Positions 53,750 to 62,765 of a stretch of 64,000 bases of DNA are shown piece by piece (within the stretch, counting starts at the first letter, position 1; the number at the start of each line of letters is the position of its first letter). The notes under the pieces were generated by a model. That model did no database searches, was not told the origin of the DNA, and was given only the letters and a program-made list of their open reading frames with translations. This DNA is from Polyangium jinanense (GTDB taxonomy: Bacteria; Myxococcota; Polyangia; Polyangiales; Polyangiaceae). Where the stretch lies: contig NZ_JAGTJJ010000002.1 of assembly GCF_028435365.1 (NCBI RefSeq), positions 248,001 through 312,000 on the forward strand. Reading direction: 5' to 3'. The position numbers were made by a program, and so were the translations under genes.

Positions 53750-56700
53750 CCGAGAGCGCGTTCGTGTTCGAGGCGCCGCAAGGCGAGGGGCTCGCCGACG
53801 CGGAGGCGCGCGCGCTCATCCGCGGCGCGCTCGGGCGCACGATGATCGTCGAGGCCGCGGCCGGCACGGGCAAGACGACCGAGCTCGTGCTGCGCATGGT
53901 CGCCGTGCTCGCCGAGGGGCGCGCGGAGATCGAGGAGATCGTCGCGGTCACGTTCACCGAAAAAGCGGCCGGCGAGCTGAAGCTGCGGCTCCGCAGCGGA
54001 ATCGAGCGCGCACGCAGGCTCGCCCCGGATGAGGCGCAACGCGCGAACCTGGAGCGCGCGCTCGCGCATCTGGAGGAGGCGCGGATCAGCACGATCCATG
54101 GGTTTTGCGCCGACCTTCTGCGCGAGCGTCCCGTGGAGGCGGGCGTCGATCCAGCGTTCCGCGTGATGACCGAGGCCGAGGCGGATCGACGCTACGGCGA
54201 GGCGTTCAGCAGGTGGCTCGAACAGATCCTCGGTCGCCCGCCCGAGGGCGTTCGAAGGCTCTTGCGGCGGCGCGAGCACGGACCCGGGCCGATCGAGCGG
54301 CTGCGCCGCGCCGGTCAGGAGCTCATCGCCTGGCGGCATTTCACCGCGCGCTGGCAGCGGCCTCCGTTCGATCGGGATCGCGCCCTCGACGCGATCCTCG
54401 CGGAGATGACCGCGTTCGCCGAGGCGAGCGAGGGCGCGCTCCACGCGAACGATCCGCTGCACCGCGACACCGAGCCGGCCCGCGCGCTCGTCATGCGTCT
54501 GCGCGCCGAGGGCGAGCATCACTGGGATCGTGACGAGATCGAGGCCGAGCTCTGCGCGCTCAGCAGGCAGCGCGACTTCATGCGCCCGCGCCGCGGCGCC
54601 GGATCCCGCTACGGCGCGCACACGACGCGGGCCGATCTGCTCGCGGCGCACGGCGCGCTCGTGGCCTCGCTCGAACGATTCCAGCGCGAGGCCGACGGCG
54701 ATCTCGCGGCGCTCTTGCAGGACGAGCTTGGCGCGCTCGTCGCGACGTACCAGGCGCGCAAGGCCGAGGTGGGCGCGCTCGACTTCGAAGATCTGCTCGT
54801 CTGCACACGGGACCTCGTGCGTGATCAGGGCGAGGTGCGCCGCGGTTTTCAGGAGCGTTACCGCTGCATCTTCGTCGACGAGTTCCAGGATACGGACCCG
54901 CTCCAGGCCGAGATCCTCATGCTGCTCGCGGCCGACGATCCGAGCGTCCGCGCGTATCGCGACGTGCAGCCCGTGCCCGGAAAGCTCTTCCTCGTCGGCG
55001 ATCCGAAGCAGGCGATCTACCGGTTTCGCCGGGCTGATCTTTCGGTCTACGAGGAGGTCAAAGAACTGCTCGTCCGGCGCGGCGCGCTCTTCGTGGAGCT
55101 CAGCACGAGCTTCCGATCGGTCCCCAGCATCCAGAAGCTCGTGAACACCGCGTTCGCGCCGGTGATGGTGGGGGATCGCGAGGCGCTCTCCGCGCGCTAC
55201 GTGCCGCTCCGGCCCGCGCGCAAGGCGATCGCGGGGCAGCCGTCGATCGTGTGCGTGCCCGTGCCCGAGCCCTACGGCAAGCAGCGGCTCACCTCGGCCG
55301 CGGTCGAACAAAGCGTGCCGGCCGCGGTGGGCGCGTACCTCGACTGGCTGCTGCACGAGAGCGGCTGGAAGGTGACCGAGCGGGATCAACCAGGAGAATT
55401 CGTTCCCGTCGCGCCGCGGCACGTTTGTCTGGTCTTCCGGCGCTTCGAGAGCCACGGCGAGGACGTCACGCGCGCTTACGTCGAGGCCCTCGAAGCGCGC
55501 GGCATCCCGCACGTGCTCGTCGGCGGAAAGTCGTTTTACGCCCGCGAGGAGGTCGAGACGATGCTCGCGGCGCTGCGCGCGATCGAGCGGCCCGAGGACG
55601 AGCTCGCGGTGTTCGCGACGCTGCGCGGATCGCTCTTCGCCGTCGGCGACGAGGCGCTGCTCGAGTACCGCTTCACCTACGGGAAGCTTTCCCCCCAGCG
55701 AATCCCCGAGACGCCGCTTCCGCCGCATCTTGCGCCGATCGGCGCGGCGCTTTCGCTGCTCGCGCGGCTCTCCGAGGGGCGGAACGCGCGGCCGATCGAG
55801 ACCACGGTCGCCGAGCTCTGCGACGCGACCCGCGCCTGCGTGGGGTTTGCCCTGCGTCCCTCGGGCGAACGCGCGCTCGCGAACGTGCTGCACATCGCCG
55901 AGCTCGGGCGCGCGTACGAGGCTTCGGGAGGTACGTCGTTCCGCGCGTTCGTCGAGCAACTCGAAGAGGACGCGGAGCGTGGTCGCGCGCCCGAGGCGCC
56001 GATCCTGGAAGAGGGCGGCGACGGCGTGCGCATCATGACGGCGCATCGGGCCAAGGGCCTCGAATTCCCGGTCGTCGTGCTCGCCGATGTGACCGCGCGG
56101 CTCGGCGCGCAAGCCGTGAGCCGCTACGTCGACGCCTCGCGCTCGCTCTGCGCGCTCCGCCTCGGCAGCGTCGCGCCCTGGGATCTCGTCGAGCACGAAG
56201 CGCTTGAAATGCGCCGCGACGAGGCCGAAGGCACGCGGCTCGTGTACGTGGCTGCAACCCGCGCGCGTGACCTCGTCATCGTGCCGGCCGTGGGCGACGA
56301 TCCACGTTTCCCCGAGCAATCGTGGATCGGGCCGATCCATGCGGCGATCGCGCCTCCTTCGGGCGCCGAGCCTTCTGCCGAAGCGGCGCCGGGTTGCCCG
56401 CCGTTCGGCGACGATACGGTTTTGTCGCGGCCCGAGGGGCTTTCACGCGGGCCGGCAACGGTTTGTCCGGGCGGATATCGTTTGCCCGGGGGGCATGACG
56501 TCGTGTGGTGGGACGTGACGCGCCTCGACCTCGAACGCGAGCCTGCGTTCGGCGTGCGCCGCGAGGACATGCTGCGCAAGGACGCGCCCGTCGGCCGCGT
56601 GGAAGAGGACCTCGAGACGTATCGACGCTGGGTCCGGGAGCGCGCGGCCGATCGCGAGCGCGGCGCGCGGCCGCTGTACAAAGTCCAGACGGTCACCGAG

Positions 56701-57213
56701 CGGGCCGAGACCTCGAACGAAGCACCCGCCCTCGACGTGCCGATCCTCGATGTCGGTCGGGAGGCGGGCCGACCGGGGGGAGCTCGCTTCGGCGAGCTCG
56801 TGCATGCCGTGCTCGCGCAAGTGCCGCTCTCGGCCAAACGGGACGTCGTGGAGCAAGCGGCGGCGCTCGCGGCGCGGCTCTTCGGCGCGACCGAGATCGA
56901 GGAGGCGGCAGCCGTGCGCGCGGTGGTCCTCGCGCTCGCTCATCCGGTGATCGAGAGGGCGCGCGCGGCCGAGACGCGCGGCGAATGCCGGCGAGAGACG
57001 CCGCTCAGCTTGATGGCCGAGGACGGGACGCTGATCGAGGGCATCGTCGATCTCGCGTTTCGCGAGCCGAGCGGCTGGACTGTGGTGGATTTCAAGACCG
57101 ACCGCGAGATCGACCGCGCGGGGCCCGTGTATCGACGGCAGGTTTCGCTTTATGCGACGGCGATCGGCCGGGCGACCGGGGAGGCGTGCGCGGCGATTTT
57201 GTTACGGGTTTGA
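53746..57213 (+). CDS. AddA-like UvrD-family helicase-nuclease
   Basis: 1155 residues from a GTG at 53746 overlapping the stop of the AddB-like gene. Superfamily 1A motifs: AAAGTGKTT (37-45), VTFTEKAAGEL, STIHGFCADLLR, FVDEFQDTDPLQ, LVGDPKQAIYRFR, STSFRS, IMTAHRAKGLEFPVVVL, LVYVAATRARD. The C-terminal RecB-type nuclease has GELVHAVL, EGIVDLAFREPSGWTVVDFK (catalytic Asp and Lys) and RRQVSLYA. Together the pair resects broken ends for RecA, in the manner of AddAB/RecBCD. Confidence 0.93.
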   Translation: MTESAFVFEAPQGEGLADAEARALIRGALGRTMIVEAAAGTGKTTELVLRMVAVLAEGRAEIEEIVAVTFTEKAAGELKLRLRSGIERARRLAPDEAQRANLERALAHLEEARISTIHGFCADLLRERPVEAGVDPAFRVMTEAEADRRYGEAFSRWLEQILGRPPEGVRRLLRRREHGPGPIERLRRAGQELIAWRHFTARWQRPPFDRDRALDAILAEMTAFAEASEGALHANDPLHRDTEPARALVMRLRAEGEHHWDRDEIEAELCALSRQRDFMRPRRGAGSRYGAHTTRADLLAAHGALVASLERFQREADGDLAALLQDELGALVATYQARKAEVGALDFEDLLVCTRDLVRDQGEVRRGFQERYRCIFVDEFQDTDPLQAEILMLLAADDPSVRAYRDVQPVPGKLFLVGDPKQAIYRFRRADLSVYEEVKELLVRRGALFVELSTSFRSVPSIQKLVNTAFAPVMVGDREALSARYVPLRPARKAIAGQPSIVCVPVPEPYGKQRLTSAAVEQSVPAAVGAYLDWLLHESGWKVTERDQPGEFVPVAPRHVCLVFRRFESHGEDVTRAYVEALEARGIPHVLVGGKSFYAREEVETMLAALRAIERPEDELAVFATLRGSLFAVGDEALLEYRFTYGKLSPQRIPETPLPPHLAPIGAALSLLARLSEGRNARPIETTVAELCDATRACVGFALRPSGERALANVLHIAELGRAYEASGGTSFRAFVEQLEEDAERGRAPEAPILEEGGDGVRIMTAHRAKGLEFPVVVLADVTARLGAQAVSRYVDASRSLCALRLGSVAPWDLVEHEALEMRRDEAEGTRLVYVAATRARDLVIVPAVGDDPRFPEQSWIGPIHAAIAPPSGAEPSAEAAPGCPPFGDDTVLSRPEGLSRGPATVCPGGYRLPGGHDVVWWDVTRLDLEREPAFGVRREDMLRKDAPVGRVEEDLETYRRWVRERAADRERGARPLYKVQTVTERAETSNEAPALDVPILDVGREAGRPGGARFGELVHAVLAQVPLSAKRDVVEQAAALAARLFGATEIEEAAAVRAVVLALAHPVIERARAAETRGECRRETPLSLMAEDGTLIEGIVDLAFREPSGWTVVDFKTDREIDRAGPVYRRQVSLYATAIGRATGEACAAILLRV

Positions 57214-57402
57214 GGGGTCTTCCTCGGACGCCGGATGCTCGCCGCAGTCGGCGTCGTGGTGGATTCTGAACCCGTGCATCAGCGTGATTGCAGCGGATCC
57301 AGCACATGTACGGAGCGCCGAAGCAGGCGCGCCGGCGTGGCGTTGGCGAGACGCGCGCGCTCGGCCCTCGCCGAGGCGCCTCGGGGGCACTAGATTCCAG
57401 GC

Positions 57403-57981
57403 ATGACGCCCCTCCTCAAGCGCGCGCTCGATCAGGCGGCGGTTTGGCATCAGGGACAGAAACGCAAGTACCCCGGCGTCGACGTGCCGTACGTCAGCCA
57501 TCTGGCCGGTGTCGCGATCCTCCTCGCCAAGCATGGCTTCGACGAAGAGGTCATCGCGGCAGGCGCGCTGCACGACGCCATCGAAGACACCGGCGCGACA
57601 GCCGAGGAAATCGCGCGGCTCTTCGGGCGCCGCGTTGCCGATCTGGTCCTCGCCGTGACCGAGCCAGCGAAGTCCTTCGCCTGGGAGGAGCGCAAGCAGC
57701 GCTATCTCGAGCAATTCGCGAAGAACCCCTGGGACGCCCAGGCCATCACCATTGCGGACAAGATCGACAACTTCCAATCGATCGTCGTCTGCGCGAGCAC
57801 CCACGGCGACCCCTGGCCCATGTTCCGCCGCGGCCGCGACACGCAAATCGCCGGCTTCCGTGCGCTGCGCGAGCGCATCCTGCGCCTGCCGCCGCACGCG
57901 TTGATCGACGAGTTCGAACGCGCCTTCGCCGACGTCCTCGCCGCCCCGGCCGGCGCCGCCCTCGAACATCGCTCGGCCTGA
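57403..57981 (+). CDS. HD domain hydrolase, MESH1/SpoT-like
   Basis: 192 residues. His33 in YVSHLAG, HD57-58 in GALHDAIED with ED61-62, and TIADKIDNF near residue 120 match the metal-dependent HD fold of (p)ppGpp hydrolases (SpoT HD domain, MESH1). The synthetase domain is absent. It could degrade ppGpp or NADPH (as MESH1 does), or act as a different nucleotide phosphohydrolase. The last 40 residues are variable. Confidence 0.85.
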   Translation: MTPLLKRALDQAAVWHQGQKRKYPGVDVPYVSHLAGVAILLAKHGFDEEVIAAGALHDAIEDTGATAEEIARLFGRRVADLVLAVTEPAKSFAWEERKQRYLEQFAKNPWDAQAITIADKIDNFQSIVVCASTHGDPWPMFRRGRDTQIAGFRALRERILRLPPHALIDEFERAFADVLAAPAGAALEHRSA

Positions 57982-58056
57982 ACACCCGGGGTCTGTGATA
58001 TGTGCGGATCGCCCGGCCGCTCGCGCGCTCCGGGCCCCACGAGAGGAGGTAGCGCG

Positions 58057-58254
58057 ATGAAGAAGACCCTCGGCTTGTTGATGGCGGCGGGCATGCTCGG
58101 CGGCTGCTCGTACGGCGGCATCGCGACGGTCGGCGACAAGGTCGTGATCACGCGGAACGACCTCTTCCTCTTCGGCGCGCTTCGCAAAGTGTACGTCTGC
58201 AAGGTGGCGGACCGGGGCTTGACCGAGTGCGCCGCCGACGGCGAGACGCCCTGA
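58057..58254 (+). CDS. Small lipoprotein
   Basis: 65 residues starting MKKTLGLLMAAGMLGGC, with a strong AGAGGAGGT upstream. Lipobox MLGGC. The mature 48 residues include NDLFLFGALRKVYVCKVADR and end AADGETP. No family recognised. First of a possible three-gene set with the next two exported proteins. Confidence 0.75.
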   Translation: MKKTLGLLMAAGMLGGCSYGGIATVGDKVVITRNDLFLFGALRKVYVCKVADRGLTECAADGETP

Positions 58255-58265
58255 TCGTTCTGCGC

Positions 58266-58724
58266 ATGAAACACCGAAATTCGTGGGTGGGGCTCGCGCT
58301 CGTGTTCGCTCTGGCCTCCGCGTGTCGCTCGGAGCCGCCGGAGACCGCGATCGAATATGGCGAGCCGGTCGGGCTTCGGATGGCGACGAAGCGCGGGATG
58401 CCGGACTATGAAATCGCCGTCGCCGTGTCCAAAGGGACCGACGTCGGGCCGCTCGTCCCGGCACTCGGCGCGGCCTTGCACGCGGCGGTCGAGCTGTGCC
58501 CGGAGATCGTGCAAGCCGGAAAGCGCGGCGAGATCGTGGGCGTCTGGTTCCGCGTCGAGCAGGGCGCGATCGGCAAGGTCGAGACGAAGGGCGTCCAGGC
58601 GACGTGTGTCACGGGCGCGATCGGGGGAAAACCCATCGCCGCGCCGGACAAACTCGCCGTGCTCGCCGAGATCCGCTTCCCGTCCGACGCGCCCGTTCCG
58701 ACGGCTCCGACAAGCACGCCATGA
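58266..58724 (+). CDS. Exported lipoprotein of unknown function
   Basis: 152 residues from MKHRNSWVGLALVFALASAC, lipobox ASAC. Mature domain with AVAVSKGTDVGPLVPALGAA, ELCPEIVQAG and ATCVTGAIGGKPI; two Cys may pair. The pattern of a variable region plus EPGxVTxV-type strands resembles small periplasmic domains near myxobacterial lipoproteins. Its stop overlaps the next ATG (58721-58724). Confidence 0.7.
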   Translation: MKHRNSWVGLALVFALASACRSEPPETAIEYGEPVGLRMATKRGMPDYEIAVAVSKGTDVGPLVPALGAALHAAVELCPEIVQAGKRGEIVGVWFRVEQGAIGKVETKGVQATCVTGAIGGKPIAAPDKLAVLAEIRFPSDAPVPTAPTSTP

Positions 58725-59251
58725 AGCGATCGCGCGTCGGGGCGTCTGGCGCGCTCGTGCTGTCGCTCCTTTCGACGGCGGCGATGGCAAACGCGAACGA
58801 ATCCCCCAGGGCGCCCGCCGAAAAACGAGCTGCTCCGTTCTGGACCTGGGACGCGAATGTCGAGGGCGGCCTCGGCGCGCTCTTCGAAGATCGCGCGCAT
58901 CTCTCGGGTTTCGGCCGGGTTCGTGGAGGGTTTCTGCGGGTCGACGAGCGCTCCGTCTCGGAGCCTCGTTTCCTCGCGCTCGGCCTGACCTACGAGCTTT
59001 CGGACTTCTCGCCGGCCACCTTCGGCATCGAGGTCGAGACGCTCGGGCTCGCCTCGGGCGCGTGGCTCCAGCTCGGGGCGCTGGTCGACGTGCAGCCGCG
59101 CCCCGGCGCGAAGCTCGCGCTCGGCTGGAGTCTCTTCGGTGTCGAAGGTCAGGTGCGGTGGGACAAGGACGACGGGGTTGTCTGGGCGGCTTATGGCAAG
59201 CTGCGCGTGCCCGTCGGGATTCTCGGCTGGGCGTTATCGAGCCGTCGGTGA
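58721..59251 (+). CDS. Exported beta-rich protein, possible outer membrane protein
   Basis: 176 residues with a Sec signal (MKRSRVGASGALVLSLLSTA, cleavage near AMANA). The remainder alternates polar and hydrophobic residues (FLALGLTYELSDFSP; AWLQLGALVDVQP; LALGWSLFGVEGQVRW), suggesting beta-strands of a small barrel or lipocalin-like fold. It overlaps the preceding gene by ATGA, and its 3' end overlaps the convergent peptidase gene by 18 bp. Confidence 0.65.
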   Translation: MKRSRVGASGALVLSLLSTAAMANANESPRAPAEKRAAPFWTWDANVEGGLGALFEDRAHLSGFGRVRGGFLRVDERSVSEPRFLALGLTYELSDFSPATFGIEVETLGLASGAWLQLGALVDVQPRPGAKLALGWSLFGVEGQVRWDKDDGVVWAAYGKLRVPVGILGWALSSRR

Positions 59252-60757
59252 CGTCGCCGCGGGGGGCGGGGTCGGCTGCGCCTTCTTCGGAGGAGGCACC
59301 GGATCCTTCGGGTCGGCTTCCTTGAGCTCCTCGTCCTTTTCCGCCGGCGGCTGCGCCGTTGGATTCGTCGGGGCCGGCGCCTGCGCCGTGGGTGCGTCCT
59401 TCGGAGCCGGTTGTTCCTTCGCGGCCGGTTGTTCCTTCGCGGCCGGTTGCTCCTTCGCCGCGGGCTGCTCCTTGGTTTGCTCCTCCATCGCCTCGTCCGC
59501 TGCGGCGACGGGCGACGTCGCTTGCGTGTCGGCGGGCTCCGGCGGCGGCGGCCACTGGCTCACGTAGCGCGGCGCTTCTCCCGGCCCTGATGCGTCGATC
59601 CAGCTCACCGAGCCCGTGCCCGGCGTGCGCACGTCCACGTGGACGAACGAGCTGTTCGGGTAGTAGCCGCAGCCCGTGTCCGCGATCGTCTTGCAGAACG
59701 CGACGACCTCCTCGTTCGACACGCCCGCGACGCGCATGTCGAGCGCGCGCGCGCTCTGGTGCAAGCTGCCTCGGCTCTTCGGGCGGTAGCCGCTCACGAG
59801 CGAGATCCCCTTGCCCGGGAAATGCTTCGCGATCGCCTCGACCCGCGAAAGGAGCCCTGGATCGAGCAGCCGCACGTTCGGCGCGATCTCACCCGCCGCG
59901 AGCGCCGGCTCCGCCGCCTTCTCCTTGCTTCCCTTACTCTTCGCCGGGCCCGGCTTCTCTTGTTTCGCCGTGCGCGGATCGGGCTTTTTCGTCTTCGGCA
60001 GCTCGGGCCGCGGTGTGCCCCAGGGCCGCGCGAGCACGCTGAGCTTCTCGCGGGCCTCGTCGAGCACCTTGCCCTTGCAGTCGACGAGCGAGAACGTCTC
60101 CCCTTCGAGGCCGTTCCGATCGATCGATATCGCCGGCGCGAAGCAGGGTGGGCGATCCGTCTCGGCTTCCGCCTTCTTCGTGCCCTTGCGCTTCTTGCTC
60201 GGCGCACGCGTCGACGCCTTCTTCGAGCGCGAGACGCCCGCCGCGCCTTCGGTCTTCGTCGGGGTCGCGCTCTTCGTGCTGGCCGTCGTGGTTGCGCCGT
60301 CGGTCTTCTTCGCGCTCGCCGTGGTCGTCGCGGCCTCGGATTTCTTCGCGGTCGTGGTCTTCGTGCTGGCCGTCGTGGTCGCGCCCTCGGACTTCTTCGC
60401 GCTCGCCCCTGCGCCCTTCGCGTGCGTGGCGGGCTTCGTGGCGCCCTCGGGCTTCGCCTTCGTCGACGCGGCCTTGTTCGGGGCCTCGGCCGTCTTCGTG
60501 TCGGCTTGCACCATCCGCTTCGGCGGGGCCTTGCGGCGGCTCTTGCGTTTCTTCGGCGCAGCGGCGGATTTCTGGGCCTCCTCGGGCGCCTTCTCCGTTT
60601 TCGAGGGCTCTTCTGCCTTCGCGGGCGCTGCCGCCTTCGGCGCCGCCGCCTCTTCCGCGAATGCCTCGCCGAAAGCGAAGGGCGCCGCGAGCGTGAGCAG
60701 CGCCGCGAGCGTGGACGCAACCCTACGCCTGATCCGACCGTAACGACCGCTGACCAT
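59234..60757 (-). CDS. DUF882/M15-type peptidase with Lys/Ala/Thr-rich repeats
   Basis: 507 residues from MVSGRYGRIRRRV with a signal peptide. Residues about 35-190 are low-complexity (repeats like KKSEGATTTAS, PKAAAPAKAEEP). The domain at about 290-425 has SGYRPKSRGSLHQSARALDM and SSFVHVDVR, the His/Asp/His zinc ligands of M15-like murein peptidases (DUF882), which cut or bind peptidoglycan cross-links. The C-terminal tail contains four EQPAAK-type repeats. The basic repeats may bind the cell wall or DNA. Confidence 0.82.
   Translation of the reverse strand: MVSGRYGRIRRRVASTLAALLTLAAPFAFGEAFAEEAAAPKAAAPAKAEEPSKTEKAPEEAQKSAAAPKKRKSRRKAPPKRMVQADTKTAEAPNKAASTKAKPEGATKPATHAKGAGASAKKSEGATTTASTKTTTAKKSEAATTTASAKKTDGATTTASTKSATPTKTEGAAGVSRSKKASTRAPSKKRKGTKKAEAETDRPPCFAPAISIDRNGLEGETFSLVDCKGKVLDEAREKLSVLARPWGTPRPELPKTKKPDPRTAKQEKPGPAKSKGSKEKAAEPALAAGEIAPNVRLLDPGLLSRVEAIAKHFPGKGISLVSGYRPKSRGSLHQSARALDMRVAGVSNEEVVAFCKTIADTGCGYYPNSSFVHVDVRTPGTGSVSWIDASGPGEAPRYVSQWPPPPEPADTQATSPVAAADEAMEEQTKEQPAAKEQPAAKEQPAAKEQPAPKDAPTAQAPAPTNPTAQPPAEKDEELKEADPKDPVPPPKKAQPTPPPAATSPTAR
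59406..59474. repeat. 21-bp tandem repeat within the peptidase gene
   Basis: About three and a half copies of a 21-base unit (GGTTGTTCCTTCGCGGCC plus three bases) encoding EQPAAK-type heptads on the minus strand. Copy number could vary between strains. Confidence 0.75.
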
Positions 60758-61231
60758 GTGTCGTGCTCTCCACCGACGCCCATCCGTCCACGCGGGGGAC
60801 GCTGGGTACGCCGGTGTCTCGCGTTGTGTCATGGGGTGGGTACGCGGGCCTAATTTTCTGAGGCTTCCACGGGTGCCTGTGGTAGAGGTGGGGCACCCAT
60901 CGCGGCGCCATGCGCGCCTCGATGGCGCGGACGTCGCCCTCGTTCCTGGCACGTCCCGTCGCTCGGACGGCGGCGGGCAGAATCCAATCGAGGCGCCCGC
61001 GCAGTTGGCCCGCACCGGGGGAAAGGTCGGCTCGAAGCAGACGAGCGTTCTTGGAGAACCAGACAAGCGCAACGCCGCACGGCGAGCCCGCGCGTGAACG
61101 AGCGAAGCTCGAGCACGAAACGACGCGCGGACGTCGAGCATGAACGTTGCCTCCGGGAGCACTCAGTCCCGGGACCAAGAACCGCGAGCACTGCCAAGCC
61201 ATCTCCCTCCGGCGGCAGCAAGGACGAATTT
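60758..61231. other. Region without a convincing gene
   Basis: 474 bp between a divergent pair. A frame open from a GTG at 61094 lacks the third-position GC bias seen after 61232. GGGTGCC...GGCACCC forms an inverted repeat near 60875-60900. Probably holds promoters for both flanking genes; no RNA gene seen. Confidence 0.5.
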
Positions 61232-61852
61232 ATGCGGCGGATGCGGAAAGACGAGACCAAGGTCTGGCACAACCCCGAGCTCGCGCCGTTCGCGCGAGCG
61301 CCGAAGACCGGCAGCACGAGCCGGAACAGTACGACCCAGCAGGACAGTCGCGTCGCGAAGGAGCATCGCGCGGCGCTCGAGGCGCTCTTCGCACCGCGCC
61401 GGGACCCCGAGCCCGAAGGCAGCGGCAAGAACGGCAAGAACGGCCGCGACTCCACACCGAAGCCAGGCCGCATCGTGCTCGCGCCGCCTCCGCAGAGTGA
61501 TCCGCGCGCCACCGAGCGCCAGCGGCTCCTCGGCAAGCTCCTCGGCGCCGAAGGGCGTCCGCACATCACGAAGGCCGCGAACGAGTTTCTCGGTGCCGGC
61601 TTCAACTTCCCCGACGACCAGGACGTGCACCTGAAGCTCCTCGAGCACAGCGACGAGTCGCGCGTGCGCGAGGCGCTCTCCTCGCTCGCCTCGCTGCTCG
61701 TCGGCGAGCTGCCGAAGCGCCGCGCCGTGCTCGAGTCGCGCCTGCGCCGCATCGAGGAGTTCGCCGAGGACGAGTCCACCCGCGACGCCGCCGCCCAGCT
61801 CCGCAGGCAGGTGAGCGGCAGGCCCGATACGCAGAACCAGTCCGCCCAATGA
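61232..61852 (+). CDS. Unknown alpha-helical protein
   Basis: 206 residues from MRRMRKDETKVWHNPELAPF, with AAGGA upstream; a GTG at 61094 is a less likely start, because codon use there is not gene-like. The first half is polar and probably disordered (Gly/Lys/Asn-rich). The second half is helical (QRLLGKLLGAEGRPHITKAA; REALSSLASLLVGELPKRRA). No family recognised. It overlaps the CxxC protein gene by ATGA, so the two are likely functional partners. Confidence 0.6.
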   Translation: MRRMRKDETKVWHNPELAPFARAPKTGSTSRNSTTQQDSRVAKEHRAALEALFAPRRDPEPEGSGKNGKNGRDSTPKPGRIVLAPPPQSDPRATERQRLLGKLLGAEGRPHITKAANEFLGAGFNFPDDQDVHLKLLEHSDESRVREALSSLASLLVGELPKRRAVLESRLRRIEEFAEDESTRDAAAQLRRQVSGRPDTQNQSAQ

Positions 61853-62265
61853 ACAAAGCCGAGTTCGAGGCCGAGCTGCGCAAGCTCTTCCAGGCCCACG
61901 AGACCCGCACCGAGAACGAGCGCTGTGTGCAGTGCACAGGCTGCGAGCGCTGCGTCGACTGTACGTTCTGCAAGAACTCGAAGGCCCTCGCGCGGTGCCA
62001 CTACTGCGTCGACTCGCAGCGCTGCTCGGACAGCACGCACTGCCGGAGCTCGCGCGACCTCGTGCGCTGCAACCACTGCGTCGCGTGCGAGCGCTGCACC
62101 CAGTGCTCCTACGTGGTCCGTTCCGTCGACTGCACCGAGTGCACGTACTGCTTCGGCTGCGTCGGGCTCGTCCGGAAAGACTTCCACATCCTGAACAAGC
62201 CCTACGACCGCAGCACGTACTTCGCGATCACGAGCCGCCTCGCGCGCGAGCTCGGCCTCGGCTGA
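61849..62265 (+). CDS. Cysteine-repeat (CxxC) protein
   Basis: 138 residues. After a helical N-terminus (MNKAEFEAELRKLFQAHETR) there are about ten CxxC pairs in tandem (CVQCTGCERC, CTFCKNS, CHYC, CNHCVACERCTQC, CTECTYCFGC), then KDFHILNKPYDRSTYF. The repeat spacing suggests a zinc ribbon array or a solenoid, as in proteins loosely annotated caib/baif in myxobacteria. The C-terminal segment is like the end of those proteins. Metal binding is likely; function unknown. Confidence 0.75.
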   Translation: MNKAEFEAELRKLFQAHETRTENERCVQCTGCERCVDCTFCKNSKALARCHYCVDSQRCSDSTHCRSSRDLVRCNHCVACERCTQCSYVVRSVDCTECTYCFGCVGLVRKDFHILNKPYDRSTYFAITSRLARELGLG

Positions 62266-62271
62266 GCGGCG

Positions 62272-62721
62272 ATGCGCGCCGTCGTGCAGCGCGCCCTTTC
62301 CGCACGCGTCGAGGTGAATGGCGAGGTCACAGGCCGCATCGGCCTGGGCCTCGTCGCGTTCGTCGGCGCCGAGAAGGGCGACGCGCAGGCCGACCTCGAC
62401 TACGTCGTGAGCAAGGTCCTGGGCCTCCGCGTTTTTCCCGACGATCGCGGCAAGATGACCCGCGCGCTCGCCGACGTCGGCGGGGGCCTGCTCGTCATCA
62501 GCCAGTTCACGGTCTTCGGCGACGTGCGCCGGGGCCTGCGCCCGAGCTTCGACGGCGCGATGGAGCCCGCGGGCGCCGAGGCGCTCTACGACCGCTTCGT
62601 CGAGGCCGCCCGCAAGAGCGGCGTCCCGGTCGAGACCGGGCGCTTCCGTGCGGACATGCGGGTCTTCGTGGAGAACGACGGACCGGTCACGATCCTCGTC
62701 GATTCGCGTCGCCTGTTCTGA
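62272..62721 (+). CDS. dtd: D-aminoacyl-tRNA deacylase
   Basis: 149 residues, the full DTD length. It removes D-amino acids (and Gly from tRNA-Ala) from tRNA. Motifs: MRAVVQRALSARVEV, SQFTVFGD near residue 81 (active-site Ser-Gln-x-x), and NDGPVTILVDS carrying the Gly-Pro cis motif that excludes L-substrates. It starts six bases after the CxxC gene. Confidence 0.96.
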   Translation: MRAVVQRALSARVEVNGEVTGRIGLGLVAFVGAEKGDAQADLDYVVSKVLGLRVFPDDRGKMTRALADVGGGLLVISQFTVFGDVRRGLRPSFDGAMEPAGAEALYDRFVEAARKSGVPVETGRFRADMRVFVENDGPVTILVDSRRLF

Positions 62722-62765
62722 CCGACTTCCCAGGTGCGGCCCGCGGCGGTACGTAACGGCTCACC

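Noticed and set aside
60217..60400. Repeated GTCGTGGTC-type motifs as a CRISPR-like array
   Set aside because: They are in-frame codon repeats of a Thr/Ala/Lys-rich protein region, without unique spacers of constant length.
60947..60962. TGGCACG resembling a sigma-54 -24 element
   Set aside because: No TTGC-like -12 element at the required spacing and no palindrome upstream.
61094..61231. GTG start at 61094 for the unknown helical protein
   Set aside because: Third-position GC in this stretch is low compared with the rest of the gene, and the downstream ATG has an AAGGA site.
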